Shown here piece after piece: positions 32,483 to 39,829 of a stretch of 64,000 bases of DNA. This DNA is from Haloglomus salinum (GTDB taxonomy: Archaea > Halobacteriota > Halobacteria > Halobacteriales > Haloarculaceae): NCBI RefSeq assembly GCF_024298825.1, contig NZ_CP101153.1:2976001-3040000 (forward strand), read 5' to 3'. The stretch's first letter is position 1. Every line of letters begins with the position of its first letter. The notes beneath the pieces are model-generated. The model saw only the letters and a list, made by a program, of their open reading frames with translations. It had not been told where the DNA came from and did not search any database. The position numbers and the translations under genes are program-made.

Positions 32483-34480
32483 TCAGTCGTCCGCGGCGGC
32501 CTGGGCGTCGGCGTCCCCTTCGGCCGGCGTCCGCCCGTAGATGTCGTCGATGAGGTGTTCGTGGCGGCTCCGGATGATGCGGCGCTTCTTCTTCAGCGAC
32601 GGCGTGAGCGCGTCGTTGTCCGCTGTCCACTCCTCCGGGGCGAGGCGGAACTCCTTGATGGTCTCGTGGTGACCCAGCCGTTCGTTGACGGCCTCGACGT
32701 CCTCGGCGACCCACTCGCGGACGCGCTCGTCGTTCGCGACGGCCTCGGGGTCCTCGGGCAGGTCGATACCCGCCTCGTCGGCCCACTCGCGGAGCTGCTC
32801 GAAGTTCGGCACGATGACCGCACCGATGAACTTCTCGTTGTCACCGACGACCATCACCTGGTCGATGCGCGCGGAGGTGGCGAACTCGTCCTCGATGGGC
32901 TCGGGAGCGACGTTCTTGCCCGTGTCGAGCACGATGAGGTTCTTCCGGCGGTCGACGAAGGAGTAGTAGTCGTCCTCGTCCCGGGCCACGATGTCGCCGG
33001 TCCGGAACCAGCCCGTCTCCGTGAACGCCTCCTCGGTCTTGTCGGGCTTGTTCCAGTAGCCCTCGAAGACGTTGGGTCCTTTCGCCAGCAGCTCCCCCAC
33101 CTCACCCTCGGCGGCCTCCTTCTGCTCGGGCGAGACGACGCTCCGGTCGAGCTTGAGCTGGACGTCGTGGAGTGGCGGCCCCATCGTCCCGACCTTGATA
33201 TCCTCGGGGGGATTGAACACCAGCCCCGGCGCCGTCTCGGTCAGGCCGTACCCCTCGATGATGGTGATGCCCATCGCCCGGTAGAGCTTCGCGAGATCCT
33301 CCGAGAGGGACCCACCGCCGGAGACGAACATCTCGATGTTGCCACCCAGCGCCTCGCGGACCTTCGAGAAGACGAGTCTATCTGCGAGCTTCATCTTCGT
33401 CCGGAGGCCGAGCCCCGGCGACTCGGCATCGTCGTACGCCTTCCCGGTCTCGACTGCCCACTCGAAGATGCGCTTCGAGACGGGCGAGTCGCTGGCCTGC
33501 TCGCGCATCCCGTTGTAGATGCGCTCGTACACCCGGGGGACGGAGTTGGCCACCTGTGGTTGCACCTGCTGGATGTCGTCGGCGATGGTGTCGGTCGACT
33601 CGGCGTAGCCGATGGTGATGCCGGAGGCGAGCGACTGGAAGTGCCCCGACCGCTCGAAGGCGTGCGCCAGCGGCAGGAAGGCAAGCGAGGTCTTGCCGGG
33701 CTCGAACTTCGGCATGTCCTCGGGCTTGTCCGGGCGGGGGCCGAGCCGCTTGCGGACGGCGTTCATCAGGCTCCGCCAGTGCCTGTGCTGGAGCATCACC
33801 CCCTTCGGGTCGCCGGTGGTCCCGGAGGTGTAGACGAGCGAGGAGAGCTCCGTCCAGTCCCGGCGGTCGAGCCAGCGCTCCACCGCGTCGCGGTCGAACT
33901 CCTCGCTGCCCAGTTCGTACACCTCGGCGAGCGTGTACGTATCGGCGTCGAGCGGTTCGGTAACCTCGTCCGGCACCTCGTCCAGCGTGACGACGAACGA
34001 GAGCGGCAGTTCGCTCTCGACCTCGGCGAGCGTCTCCAGCAGGTCGGCGTTCTCCACGACGACGCCCATCGAGCCGGGGTCGTCGAGGAGGTACTTCACC
34101 TGCCGGGGGCTCGACTCGGTGTAGACCGTCGTCGCCACGCCCTCGGCGGTCTGGATGGCCATGTCCGCGTGGGCCCACTCCATCCGCGTGTCGGCGTAGA
34201 TGCTCACGCGGTCGTCGGCCTCGACACCCAGTTCGCGGAAGCCGGCCGCCAGCCGCGCGACGATATCACCCACCTCCTCGTACGTGAGCGCGGCGTACTC
34301 TCCCGACGGCGCCGCCGGGACGACGTTGCCCGAGACGAGCGACCGGTCGTAGATGCCACCCTTGTAGAGCTGGCAGTCCAGCTCGCCGTGTTGGTCCACC
34401 GCGTCGAAGAACGCCCTCGGGATGGTCGTCTCCCCCATAACCTCGTCCGTGTACTCCGCTTCCGCCTGGCGCCAATCCAT
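32483..34480 (-). CDS. Long-chain acyl-CoA synthetase (FAA1/FadD type)
   Basis: A 665-residue AMP-forming acyl-CoA synthetase. It has the phosphate loop YTSGTTGDPKG, the gate region with FLPLAHAFERSG, the YGLTETAPG motif, the WFRTGDI motif and the KNLIVLDTGKNVAPEPIE segment, with a C-terminal domain ending in TPSLKKKRR. Large size and the inserts are those of the long-chain (FAA1) group rather than the acetate group. Haloarchaea have isoprenoid lipids, so substrates are probably dietary or degraded fatty acids. A close paralogue of almost the same length is at 53360-55363. Confidence 0.92.
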   Translation of the reverse strand: MDWRQAEAEYTDEVMGETTIPRAFFDAVDQHGELDCQLYKGGIYDRSLVSGNVVPAAPSGEYAALTYEEVGDIVARLAAGFRELGVEADDRVSIYADTRMEWAHADMAIQTAEGVATTVYTESSPRQVKYLLDDPGSMGVVVENADLLETLAEVESELPLSFVVTLDEVPDEVTEPLDADTYTLAEVYELGSEEFDRDAVERWLDRRDWTELSSLVYTSGTTGDPKGVMLQHRHWRSLMNAVRKRLGPRPDKPEDMPKFEPGKTSLAFLPLAHAFERSGHFQSLASGITIGYAESTDTIADDIQQVQPQVANSVPRVYERIYNGMREQASDSPVSKRIFEWAVETGKAYDDAESPGLGLRTKMKLADRLVFSKVREALGGNIEMFVSGGGSLSEDLAKLYRAMGITIIEGYGLTETAPGLVFNPPEDIKVGTMGPPLHDVQLKLDRSVVSPEQKEAAEGEVGELLAKGPNVFEGYWNKPDKTEEAFTETGWFRTGDIVARDEDDYYSFVDRRKNLIVLDTGKNVAPEPIEDEFATSARIDQVMVVGDNEKFIGAVIVPNFEQLREWADEAGIDLPEDPEAVANDERVREWVAEDVEAVNERLGHHETIKEFRLAPEEWTADNDALTPSLKKKRRIIRSRHEHLIDDIYGRTPAEGDADAQAAADD

Positions 34481-34597
34481 GCGGGCCGGTACCTCCCGCC
34501 CACCTTAAGCATAGGGGGCCGTTCGCGAGGTTCCTTGAGACGACAGGCCCGACGGGTGCCCCCCGAAACCTTTGCCGCCGGCGGTGGTTGACAGGTC

Positions 34598-35863
34598 ATG
34601 GTCGACCGCCCACGGATGGACGAGGCCGACCCCCTGTCGTGGATGCGCGAACAGATGCCCGTACTGCGAGCGCTCGGTGCCGCCGGGGAGCCGCTGGCCG
34701 GGACCACTGTCGCCGTCGCCTCCCACCTCGAGCCCTCGACCGGCTTCTTCATCGAGACGCTCCACGAGGCCGGCGCCACGGTGCTGGCGACGGCCAGCGA
34801 GGCCGACAGCACCCACGACGACGTGGTCGCGTATCTGGACGGACTGGAACGCGTCGAGACGTTCGCCGATAGCTCGATGGACGACGCCGCGCTCGACGAG
34901 GCTCACCGCCGTCTCCTCGACCGCGAACCCGAGTTGCTCCTGACCGACGGCGCCGAGCTCGTCGTGAAAGCTCACGACGATGTCTCGGATGTGGCTGATT
35001 CGGTCCGGGCGGCCGCCGAGCAGACCACCTCCGGGGTCGGCCGGGTCGAGGCGATGGCCGACGCCGGCGAACTCACCATCCCGGTCTACCGGGTCAACCA
35101 CACCCCGATGAAACACCAGTTCGACAACGTCCACGGGACCGGCGAGAGCGCGCTCACCAACATCGCGATGACGACGAACACGATACTCGCCGGGCGCACG
35201 GTCGTCGTCGCGGGCTACGGCTACGTCGGGAAGGGTGTCGCCCGGAAGGCCCGCGACCTCGGTGCGGAGACGGTCGTCACGGAGATCGACCCCCGGAAGG
35301 CGCTGAAAGCACGGATGGACGGCCACCGCGTCATGCCGATGGCCGAGGCCGCCGCCGAGGGGGAGCTGTTCGTGACTGCCACGGGCAACTGTCGTGTCAT
35401 CCGCGACGAGCACTTCGAGCGGATGCCCGACGAGGCCATGCTCGCGAACGTCGGACACATGGACGTGGAACTCGACCTCGATGCGCTGGCCGAGCGCGCG
35501 ACCGAGGTGACCGAGACCGACCAGGGCATCACCCGCTACCGCCTCCCCGACGGCCGCAGACTGGACGTGCTCGCCCGAGGACGGTTGGTCAACCTGGCAG
35601 GCCCGTTCAGTCAGGGGCATCCGGCGGCCGTGATGGACACCACCTTCGGCGCGATGTTCGTCGCCGGCCGAGACCTCGCCGACGGGCCCGTGCCCGGCCC
35701 GGGCGTCCACGACCTGCCCGACGAACTGGACCGCGAGGTGGCGGAACTGAAACTCGACGCGATGGATATCGACATCGACGGGTTGACCGACAAGCAAGCG
35801 GCGTATCTGGACTCCTGGAACCGCGAGGAGACGCTGGCGGAGTGGGAGTCGGAGCGGTCCTGA
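34598..35863 (+). CDS. S-Adenosylhomocysteine hydrolase-like protein (divergent paralogue)
   Basis: A 421-residue protein of the SAHH family. The NAD-binding part is complete (VVVAGYGYVGKGVA, residues 202-215), as are FDNVHGTGES, GHMDVEL (His287) and VNLAGP with His341. The C-terminus ends at LTDKQAAYLDSW, lacking the KPDHYRY tail as in other archaea. Relative to human SAHH (numbering recalled from memory), His55, Asp131, Lys186, Asp190, Asn191, His301 and His353 are kept (His43, Asp117, Lys172, Asp176, Asn177, His287, His341), but Glu156 is Gln142 and Glu59, which contacts the adenine, is Ser47. The substrate may differ from S-adenosylhomocysteine. A canonical copy is probably elsewhere in the genome. 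Confidence 0.75.
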   Translation: MVDRPRMDEADPLSWMREQMPVLRALGAAGEPLAGTTVAVASHLEPSTGFFIETLHEAGATVLATASEADSTHDDVVAYLDGLERVETFADSSMDDAALDEAHRRLLDREPELLLTDGAELVVKAHDDVSDVADSVRAAAEQTTSGVGRVEAMADAGELTIPVYRVNHTPMKHQFDNVHGTGESALTNIAMTTNTILAGRTVVVAGYGYVGKGVARKARDLGAETVVTEIDPRKALKARMDGHRVMPMAEAAAEGELFVTATGNCRVIRDEHFERMPDEAMLANVGHMDVELDLDALAERATEVTETDQGITRYRLPDGRRLDVLARGRLVNLAGPFSQGHPAAVMDTTFGAMFVAGRDLADGPVPGPGVHDLPDELDREVAELKLDAMDIDIDGLTDKQAAYLDSWNREETLAEWESERS

Positions 35864-35927
35864 CCCCGGGAACAGCTACCCGTTCCGCCGGGGGAAGCTA
35901 CTTGTTCCGGGCTGGTGACGCCCGGCC

Positions 35928-37112
35928 ATGCGCCTGTCCGAGTCCGACCGGCTGTTCCGCGACACCCTCCGGGAGTTCCTGGAGCGCGAGGTCGCGCCGG
36001 ACCTGCCCGAGGCCGACCACGAACCCGTCTCGAAGGAGCAGGCCGTGGCCTACCAGCGCGACCTGGGCGACCTCGGTGTCGGTCCGGGTGCCGGCGAGGA
36101 TGCCTCGTTCGAGGACCCGGTGACCTACGCCGTGACCATCGAGGAGATAGCACGCGTCTGGCCCAGTCTCGTGATGATCATCACGATGGGGTTCCCGTTC
36201 CCGGCGGCACTGGTACCGTACGCCGGCGACCGGACCCGCGAGGCGCTGGGTGACCGGTCGCGGGCGGGCGAACTGGTCGGCTGTCTCGCCGTCACGGAGC
36301 CGGCGGGCGGCAGCGACACCACCAGCCCCGCGACGACCGCCGAGCGCGACGGCGACGAGTACGTCATCGACGGGGAGAAGACGTGGGTGTCGAACGCGAC
36401 CATCGCGGACGTGGCGCTGGTGCTGGCGACCGACACGGACACGGGCGCGCGGGACTTCTTCCTCGTCGACGCCGAGACGACGAGCCTGGAGTCCCGGGAG
36501 CTGGACAAGCTGGGGTGGAAGGGGTCGCCGACCGGCCAGCTGTTCCTCGACGAGTGCCGGATTCCGGTCGAGAACCGGCTGCTGAACGCCGTCGGCCGGA
36601 TGGCGAGCGAGGGTGGCACGAACGTGCTCGAGAACCCGATATTCCGGACCCAGGACCCACAGAACGCCATGTTCGCCTACATGCGGACGGGCATGGCGTC
36701 GATGGCGGTCGGCATCATGCAGGCGTCGTTCGAGGCGGCGCTGGACTACACCACCGAGCGGACCGTCGGCGGCGACGCCATCGCCGGCAAGCAACTGGTG
36801 CAGGACCACCTCTACGAGATGAAGGCCGGCATCGAGACCGCGCGGCTGCTCACCCACCACGCCGCTACGCACGTCGCCGAGGGGCACGCCGACGCCCGGC
36901 TGCTCTCCTCGCTAGCGAAAGGATACGCCTGCGAGACGGCCGTCGATGTGGCCAGCCGCGCGGTCCAGGTCCACGGTGCCAACGGTCTCTCGACGGACTA
37001 CCCGGTGGAGCGCTACCTCCGGGACGCCCGGACGACCACCATCCCCGATGGGACCACGGAGATACAGAAGCTCATCGTCGGGTCGGAGCTGACCGGCTAC
37101 CCGGCGTACTGA
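35928..37112 (+). CDS. Acyl-CoA dehydrogenase family protein
   Basis: A 394-residue flavoprotein of the acyl-CoA dehydrogenase family. The middle domain has TEPAGGSD and EKTWVSNA, and the C-terminal domain carries VDVASRAVQVHGANGL with the FAD-adenine contacts. In the region where medium-chain enzymes have the catalytic base in YEGT, it reads PDGTTEIQ, so the residue is Asp. That can occur in some subfamilies that place the base on another helix, so activity is likely but the substrate is unclear. It is not joined to an ETF gene. It follows the SAHH-like gene by 64 bases on the same strand. Confidence 0.85.
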   Translation: MRLSESDRLFRDTLREFLEREVAPDLPEADHEPVSKEQAVAYQRDLGDLGVGPGAGEDASFEDPVTYAVTIEEIARVWPSLVMIITMGFPFPAALVPYAGDRTREALGDRSRAGELVGCLAVTEPAGGSDTTSPATTAERDGDEYVIDGEKTWVSNATIADVALVLATDTDTGARDFFLVDAETTSLESRELDKLGWKGSPTGQLFLDECRIPVENRLLNAVGRMASEGGTNVLENPIFRTQDPQNAMFAYMRTGMASMAVGIMQASFEAALDYTTERTVGGDAIAGKQLVQDHLYEMKAGIETARLLTHHAATHVAEGHADARLLSSLAKGYACETAVDVASRAVQVHGANGLSTDYPVERYLRDARTTTIPDGTTEIQKLIVGSELTGYPAY

Positions 37113-37150
37113 CAGGAACGGGTCGCTGCCTGCGTCGGCCGGTGGCAGGC

Positions 37151-38197
37151 TCAGTCGTCGGTCCCCGGTGCCGGCCGCTCCGCGAGGAACGCCGCCAGCG
37201 CCTCGCGGGTCCCCGTCGCTCCGTTCTCGATGAAGTAGGTCGCACAGGCGTTGCCGAGCGCCAGCGCCGCCTCGGGGTCGAGCCCGCTCCCGAGAGCGTG
37301 GGCCAGTCCCGCCGTGAACCGGTCGCCCGCGCCCGTCCGGCGGGTGATGGAGCGGGCGTCGAAGTTCTCTACCCGGGCCATGCCCCCGCCGAGTCGGTCG
37401 TCGGTGGCCGACAGGGCCGCGGGTTCGTCGTGGCGGACGACCCCCGCGATGTCCAGCGCCGCGCGGAGGTCGCGCTCGCGTTCCGGGCGGGCGTCCTGCG
37501 TGACCCCGAGGCCCTTCGCCAGCGCCCGGAGTTCCCCACCGTTCGCGCTCAGGACCACCGGGCAGGTCTCGTCGAGGTGCGCCATCGCGTCGCGAAGTTC
37601 CTCGATATCCTGCTCGACGCTCCCGCTCAGGTCGCCCGGGTCCAGCACCACCGGACACGCGATGTCGTAGGTCGCGAGCGTCCGCATCGTCGGCATCAGC
37701 TCCCGGAACGACACCCAGTTGGCCAGGCAAACCGAGCCCGCCCGCTCGATGCGGCCCCGGAACGGCGCCTCGTTCTCGTGGAGCTCCGCGAACGACCAGC
37801 CGTCGATGTCCGGCGGCTCCCGCGAGAACATCAGGTCCGTCCGGTCGAACGAGAGGACGGTCACCTCGGCGGGCGGTCCCATCGAGTACGTCTCGAACGG
37901 GAACGTCAGCAGCGGGTGGTCGAGGTGGCCGAACAGCGTCACCTCGTCGCCCAGCGCGTGGGCCTGCCGAGCGGCGTTGACCGCCTGGCCGCCCGGCTGC
38001 CGATCGTACTCCTCCAGCCGGACCGACCGGATGGCGCCCGTCGAGATTCGGCGCCCGAACTCCTTCCGCGACGACACGCGGTCACGCCCGCCGTCGTAGA
38101 CGTGACAGAGGATGTCCACGCTCCCGTCGGGGAGACAGACGACCGGGAGGGTGCCGGACGGGTCGGAGAGGTGGGCGACGAGTCGCTCGTACGGCAT
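37151..38197 (-). CDS. PfkB family carbohydrate kinase
   Basis: A 348-residue ribokinase/PfkB-family protein that would phosphorylate a sugar or nucleoside with ATP. Signatures are PGGQAVNAA with its sugar-binding glycines (about residues 68-76) and the C-terminal anion-hole motif RRTGAGDRFTAGLA with catalytic Asp. The N-terminal 40 residues and the EEYDRQPGG approach differ from ribokinase and fructokinase, so the substrate is not defined. It converges on the acyl-CoA dehydrogenase-like gene. Confidence 0.83.
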   Translation of the reverse strand: MPYERLVAHLSDPSGTLPVVCLPDGSVDILCHVYDGGRDRVSSRKEFGRRISTGAIRSVRLEEYDRQPGGQAVNAARQAHALGDEVTLFGHLDHPLLTFPFETYSMGPPAEVTVLSFDRTDLMFSREPPDIDGWSFAELHENEAPFRGRIERAGSVCLANWVSFRELMPTMRTLATYDIACPVVLDPGDLSGSVEQDIEELRDAMAHLDETCPVVLSANGGELRALAKGLGVTQDARPERERDLRAALDIAGVVRHDEPAALSATDDRLGGGMARVENFDARSITRRTGAGDRFTAGLAHALGSGLDPEAALALGNACATYFIENGATGTREALAAFLAERPAPGTDD

Positions 38198-38452
38198 CTG
38201 CCCGCCCCGAGGCGGGCGGCTGGTGTAAAACCCGGTGCCACGAGGCGGACGGATGAGTGGCCGTGGTGCCGTGTGGTGGTGGCAATAGGAATATCCTACG
38301 TATAGTACTAGAAAGAATCACATAGAGATTTTATGCGCACTTTAATAGTCTAATATTGCGACTTCTCGTGTAATATGGGGTGGACTTCGGTGACATGGCC
38401 GCCTCCGCAATCGGCAACCCTTAAGGTTCGCGCCGCCGCTACCTCGGAACGC
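38198..38452. other. 255-base intergenic region with an AT-rich patch before tRNA-Val
   Basis: From about 38285 to 38380 the sequence is far richer in A and T than the rest of the window, with runs such as ATCACATAGAGATTTTATG and no reading frame of note. It ends in the tRNA promoter. Such AT-rich patches next to tRNA genes in haloarchaea often mark old insertion sites. Confidence 0.5.
38419..38426 (+). promoter_or_regulatory. TATA-like box for tRNA-Val
   Basis: CCTTAAGG is centred about 30 bases before the 5' end of the tRNA and is the only AT-containing core in a GC-rich stretch, the usual place for the archaeal promoter of a stable RNA. Confidence 0.5.
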
Positions 38453-38527
38453 GGGTCGGTGGTCTAGTCCGGTTATGACGGCTCCTTCACACGGAGCAGG
38501 CCGGCGGTTCGAATCCGCCCCGACCCA
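38453..38527 (+). tRNA. tRNA-Val (anticodon CAC)
   Basis: The 75-base sequence folds as a standard cloverleaf: acceptor stem GGGTCGG (38453-38459) with CCGACCC (38520-38526) and discriminator A; a D arm with GTC and GAC; an anticodon stem GCTCC/GGAGC with loop TTCACAC, giving anticodon CAC at 38488-38490; and a T arm GGCGG/CCGCC with loop TTCGAAT. CAC reads the valine codon GTG, which is much used in this GC-rich genome. No CCA is encoded and no intron is present. Confidence 0.95.
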
Positions 38528-38618
38528 TCCTGCGACGAACGAACGTGAAGAGCGGATAGGCCCGGCGGATTCCGACCCCTGTCACGAGCAAGCGGAGCGA
38601 GCGACGTGGCTCCGGTGA

Positions 38619-38633
38619 GAATCCCCCCGACCC
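38619..38633 (+). repeat. Degenerate copy of the tRNA-Val 3' end
   Basis: GAATCCCCCCGACCC differs from the T-arm and acceptor end of the tRNA-Val at 38511-38526 (GAATCCGCCCCGACCC) only by loss of one G. It lies 91 bases after the tRNA. This kind of partial tRNA copy is typical of an attachment site left by an integrase, but no integrase or cargo gene lies between the copies. Confidence 0.5.
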
Positions 38634-38730
38634 TCTTGTCGAACCTTCTACGGCTCAGGAGCGTTGCGAACTGCTCCGCGTTCGTCAACCCGTGGGCCGT
38701 GACTGCGGGCGGAATCAGCTAACCCGACGA

Positions 38731-38761
38731 TTAAGTACAACAGGGTACGACTACCAGGTAG
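38731..38761 (+). promoter_or_regulatory. thiB promoter with palindrome at the start codon
   Basis: TTAAGTAC (38731-38738) is centred about 26 bases before the thiB GTG start, so the transcript should be leaderless. Between it and the start lie two overlapping dyads: GGTA-CGAC-TACC (38744-38755) and CTACC-A-GGTAG (38751-38761), the second covering the first base of the start codon. A regulator bound here would block transcription or initiation. No TPP riboswitch sequence is present. Confidence 0.45.
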
Positions 38762-39825
38762 TGAATCGACGGAGCTTCCTCGCAGCGGCGGGCGGCGCGA
38801 CGACGGTCACGCTGGCCGGTTGTACCTTCGGCAGCAATCCCGGCCGTGGCGACGGCAGCAGGGACACGCTGGTCGTCGGCACGTACAGTTCCCTCATCGA
38901 CTCGCCCTCCTCCTCGCCGGGTGCGTGGCTCAAATCCACGTTCGAGGAGGAGTTCGACATCGACCTGGTGTGGCAGACCCCGAGCAACGAGCTGAACCAC
39001 TACGTTCAGCGCCAGCAGGCGGGCGTGGATATCGAGGCCGACCTCTACATGGGGCTCAATCCCGAGGACCTCGTCCGCGTCGACCGGGAGCTGGACGAGG
39101 CGCTGTTCGCCGAGGCCGGTGACGTCGAGGGGCAGTCCGATATCAAGTCCGGGCTGCAGTTCGACCCGCAGAACAGGGCCCTCCCGTACGACACGGGCTA
39201 CGTCAGCCTCGTCTTCGACGGGACCGAGATGACCGCACCGGAGACGTTCGAGGGACTGCTGGCCGACGAGATGCAGGGCGACCTCATCGCGCAGAACCCC
39301 AGCAGTTCGTCGACGGGCCGGGCATTCCTCCTGCACACTGTCAAGGAGTTCGGACCCGATGGCTACCTCGACTACTGGGCGGACCTGCAGGCCAACGACG
39401 TGCAGGTACTCGGGTCGTGGGACGATGCCTACAGCGCCTGGGGCAGCGGCGAGGCGCCGATGGTCGTCTCCTACTCGACCGACCGGGTGTTCGCGGACGA
39501 GTCGGGAGCGAACCTGGAGGAGCACCGAATCCGGTTCCTCAACGACCAGGCGTACGCCAACCCGGAGGGGATGGCCGTCTTCGCCGACAGCGACCGGCCC
39601 GAGGCGGCCCGGCAGTTCATGTCGTTCCTCCTGCGCCCCGAGATCCAGGGGGAGATCGCCGTCCGCAACGTCCAGTTCCCCGCCACCGACACGGTCATCC
39701 TCCCCGAGGACTACGCCGAGCTGGCCCGGGAGCCCCCCGAACCGGTGACCTTCACCTACGAGGAGCTACAGGGGAACGTGAGCGACTGGGTCTCCGACTG
39801 GGAGCGCCAGTTCGCCGGTAACTGA
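38761..39825 (+). CDS. thiB: Thiamine-type ABC transporter substrate-binding lipoprotein
   Basis: A 354-residue solute-binding protein of the ThiB/TbpA group. The start is a GTG that opens MNRRSFLAAAGG, a Tat signal, with lipobox TLAGC (Cys21). The core has VVGTYSSLID, ALPYDTGYVSLVFD and NPSSSSTGRAFLL, with the WDDAYSAWGSGEAPMVVSYST region that in ThiB lines the thiamine site. It would sit on the outer face of the membrane and pass the ligand to ThiP. The next gene starts 5 bases after its stop. Thiamine is the best substrate from family resemblance; sulfate or iron carriers are related, so it is not proven. Confidence 0.85.
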   Translation: MNRRSFLAAAGGATTVTLAGCTFGSNPGRGDGSRDTLVVGTYSSLIDSPSSSPGAWLKSTFEEEFDIDLVWQTPSNELNHYVQRQQAGVDIEADLYMGLNPEDLVRVDRELDEALFAEAGDVEGQSDIKSGLQFDPQNRALPYDTGYVSLVFDGTEMTAPETFEGLLADEMQGDLIAQNPSSSSTGRAFLLHTVKEFGPDGYLDYWADLQANDVQVLGSWDDAYSAWGSGEAPMVVSYSTDRVFADESGANLEEHRIRFLNDQAYANPEGMAVFADSDRPEAARQFMSFLLRPEIQGEIAVRNVQFPATDTVILPEDYAELAREPPEPVTFTYEELQGNVSDWVSDWERQFAGN

Positions 39826-39829
39826 GCCG

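Noticed and set aside
38473-38688. 71-codon minus-strand frame over the tRNA-Val
   Set aside because: It overlaps the tRNA, and its GSGRIRTAGLLR segment is the typical translation of antisense tRNA sequence, a known annotation artefact.
38528-38760. Mobile element between the tRNA and its partial copy
   Set aside because: Only 91 bases separate the copies, with no integrase, transposase or terminal repeat.
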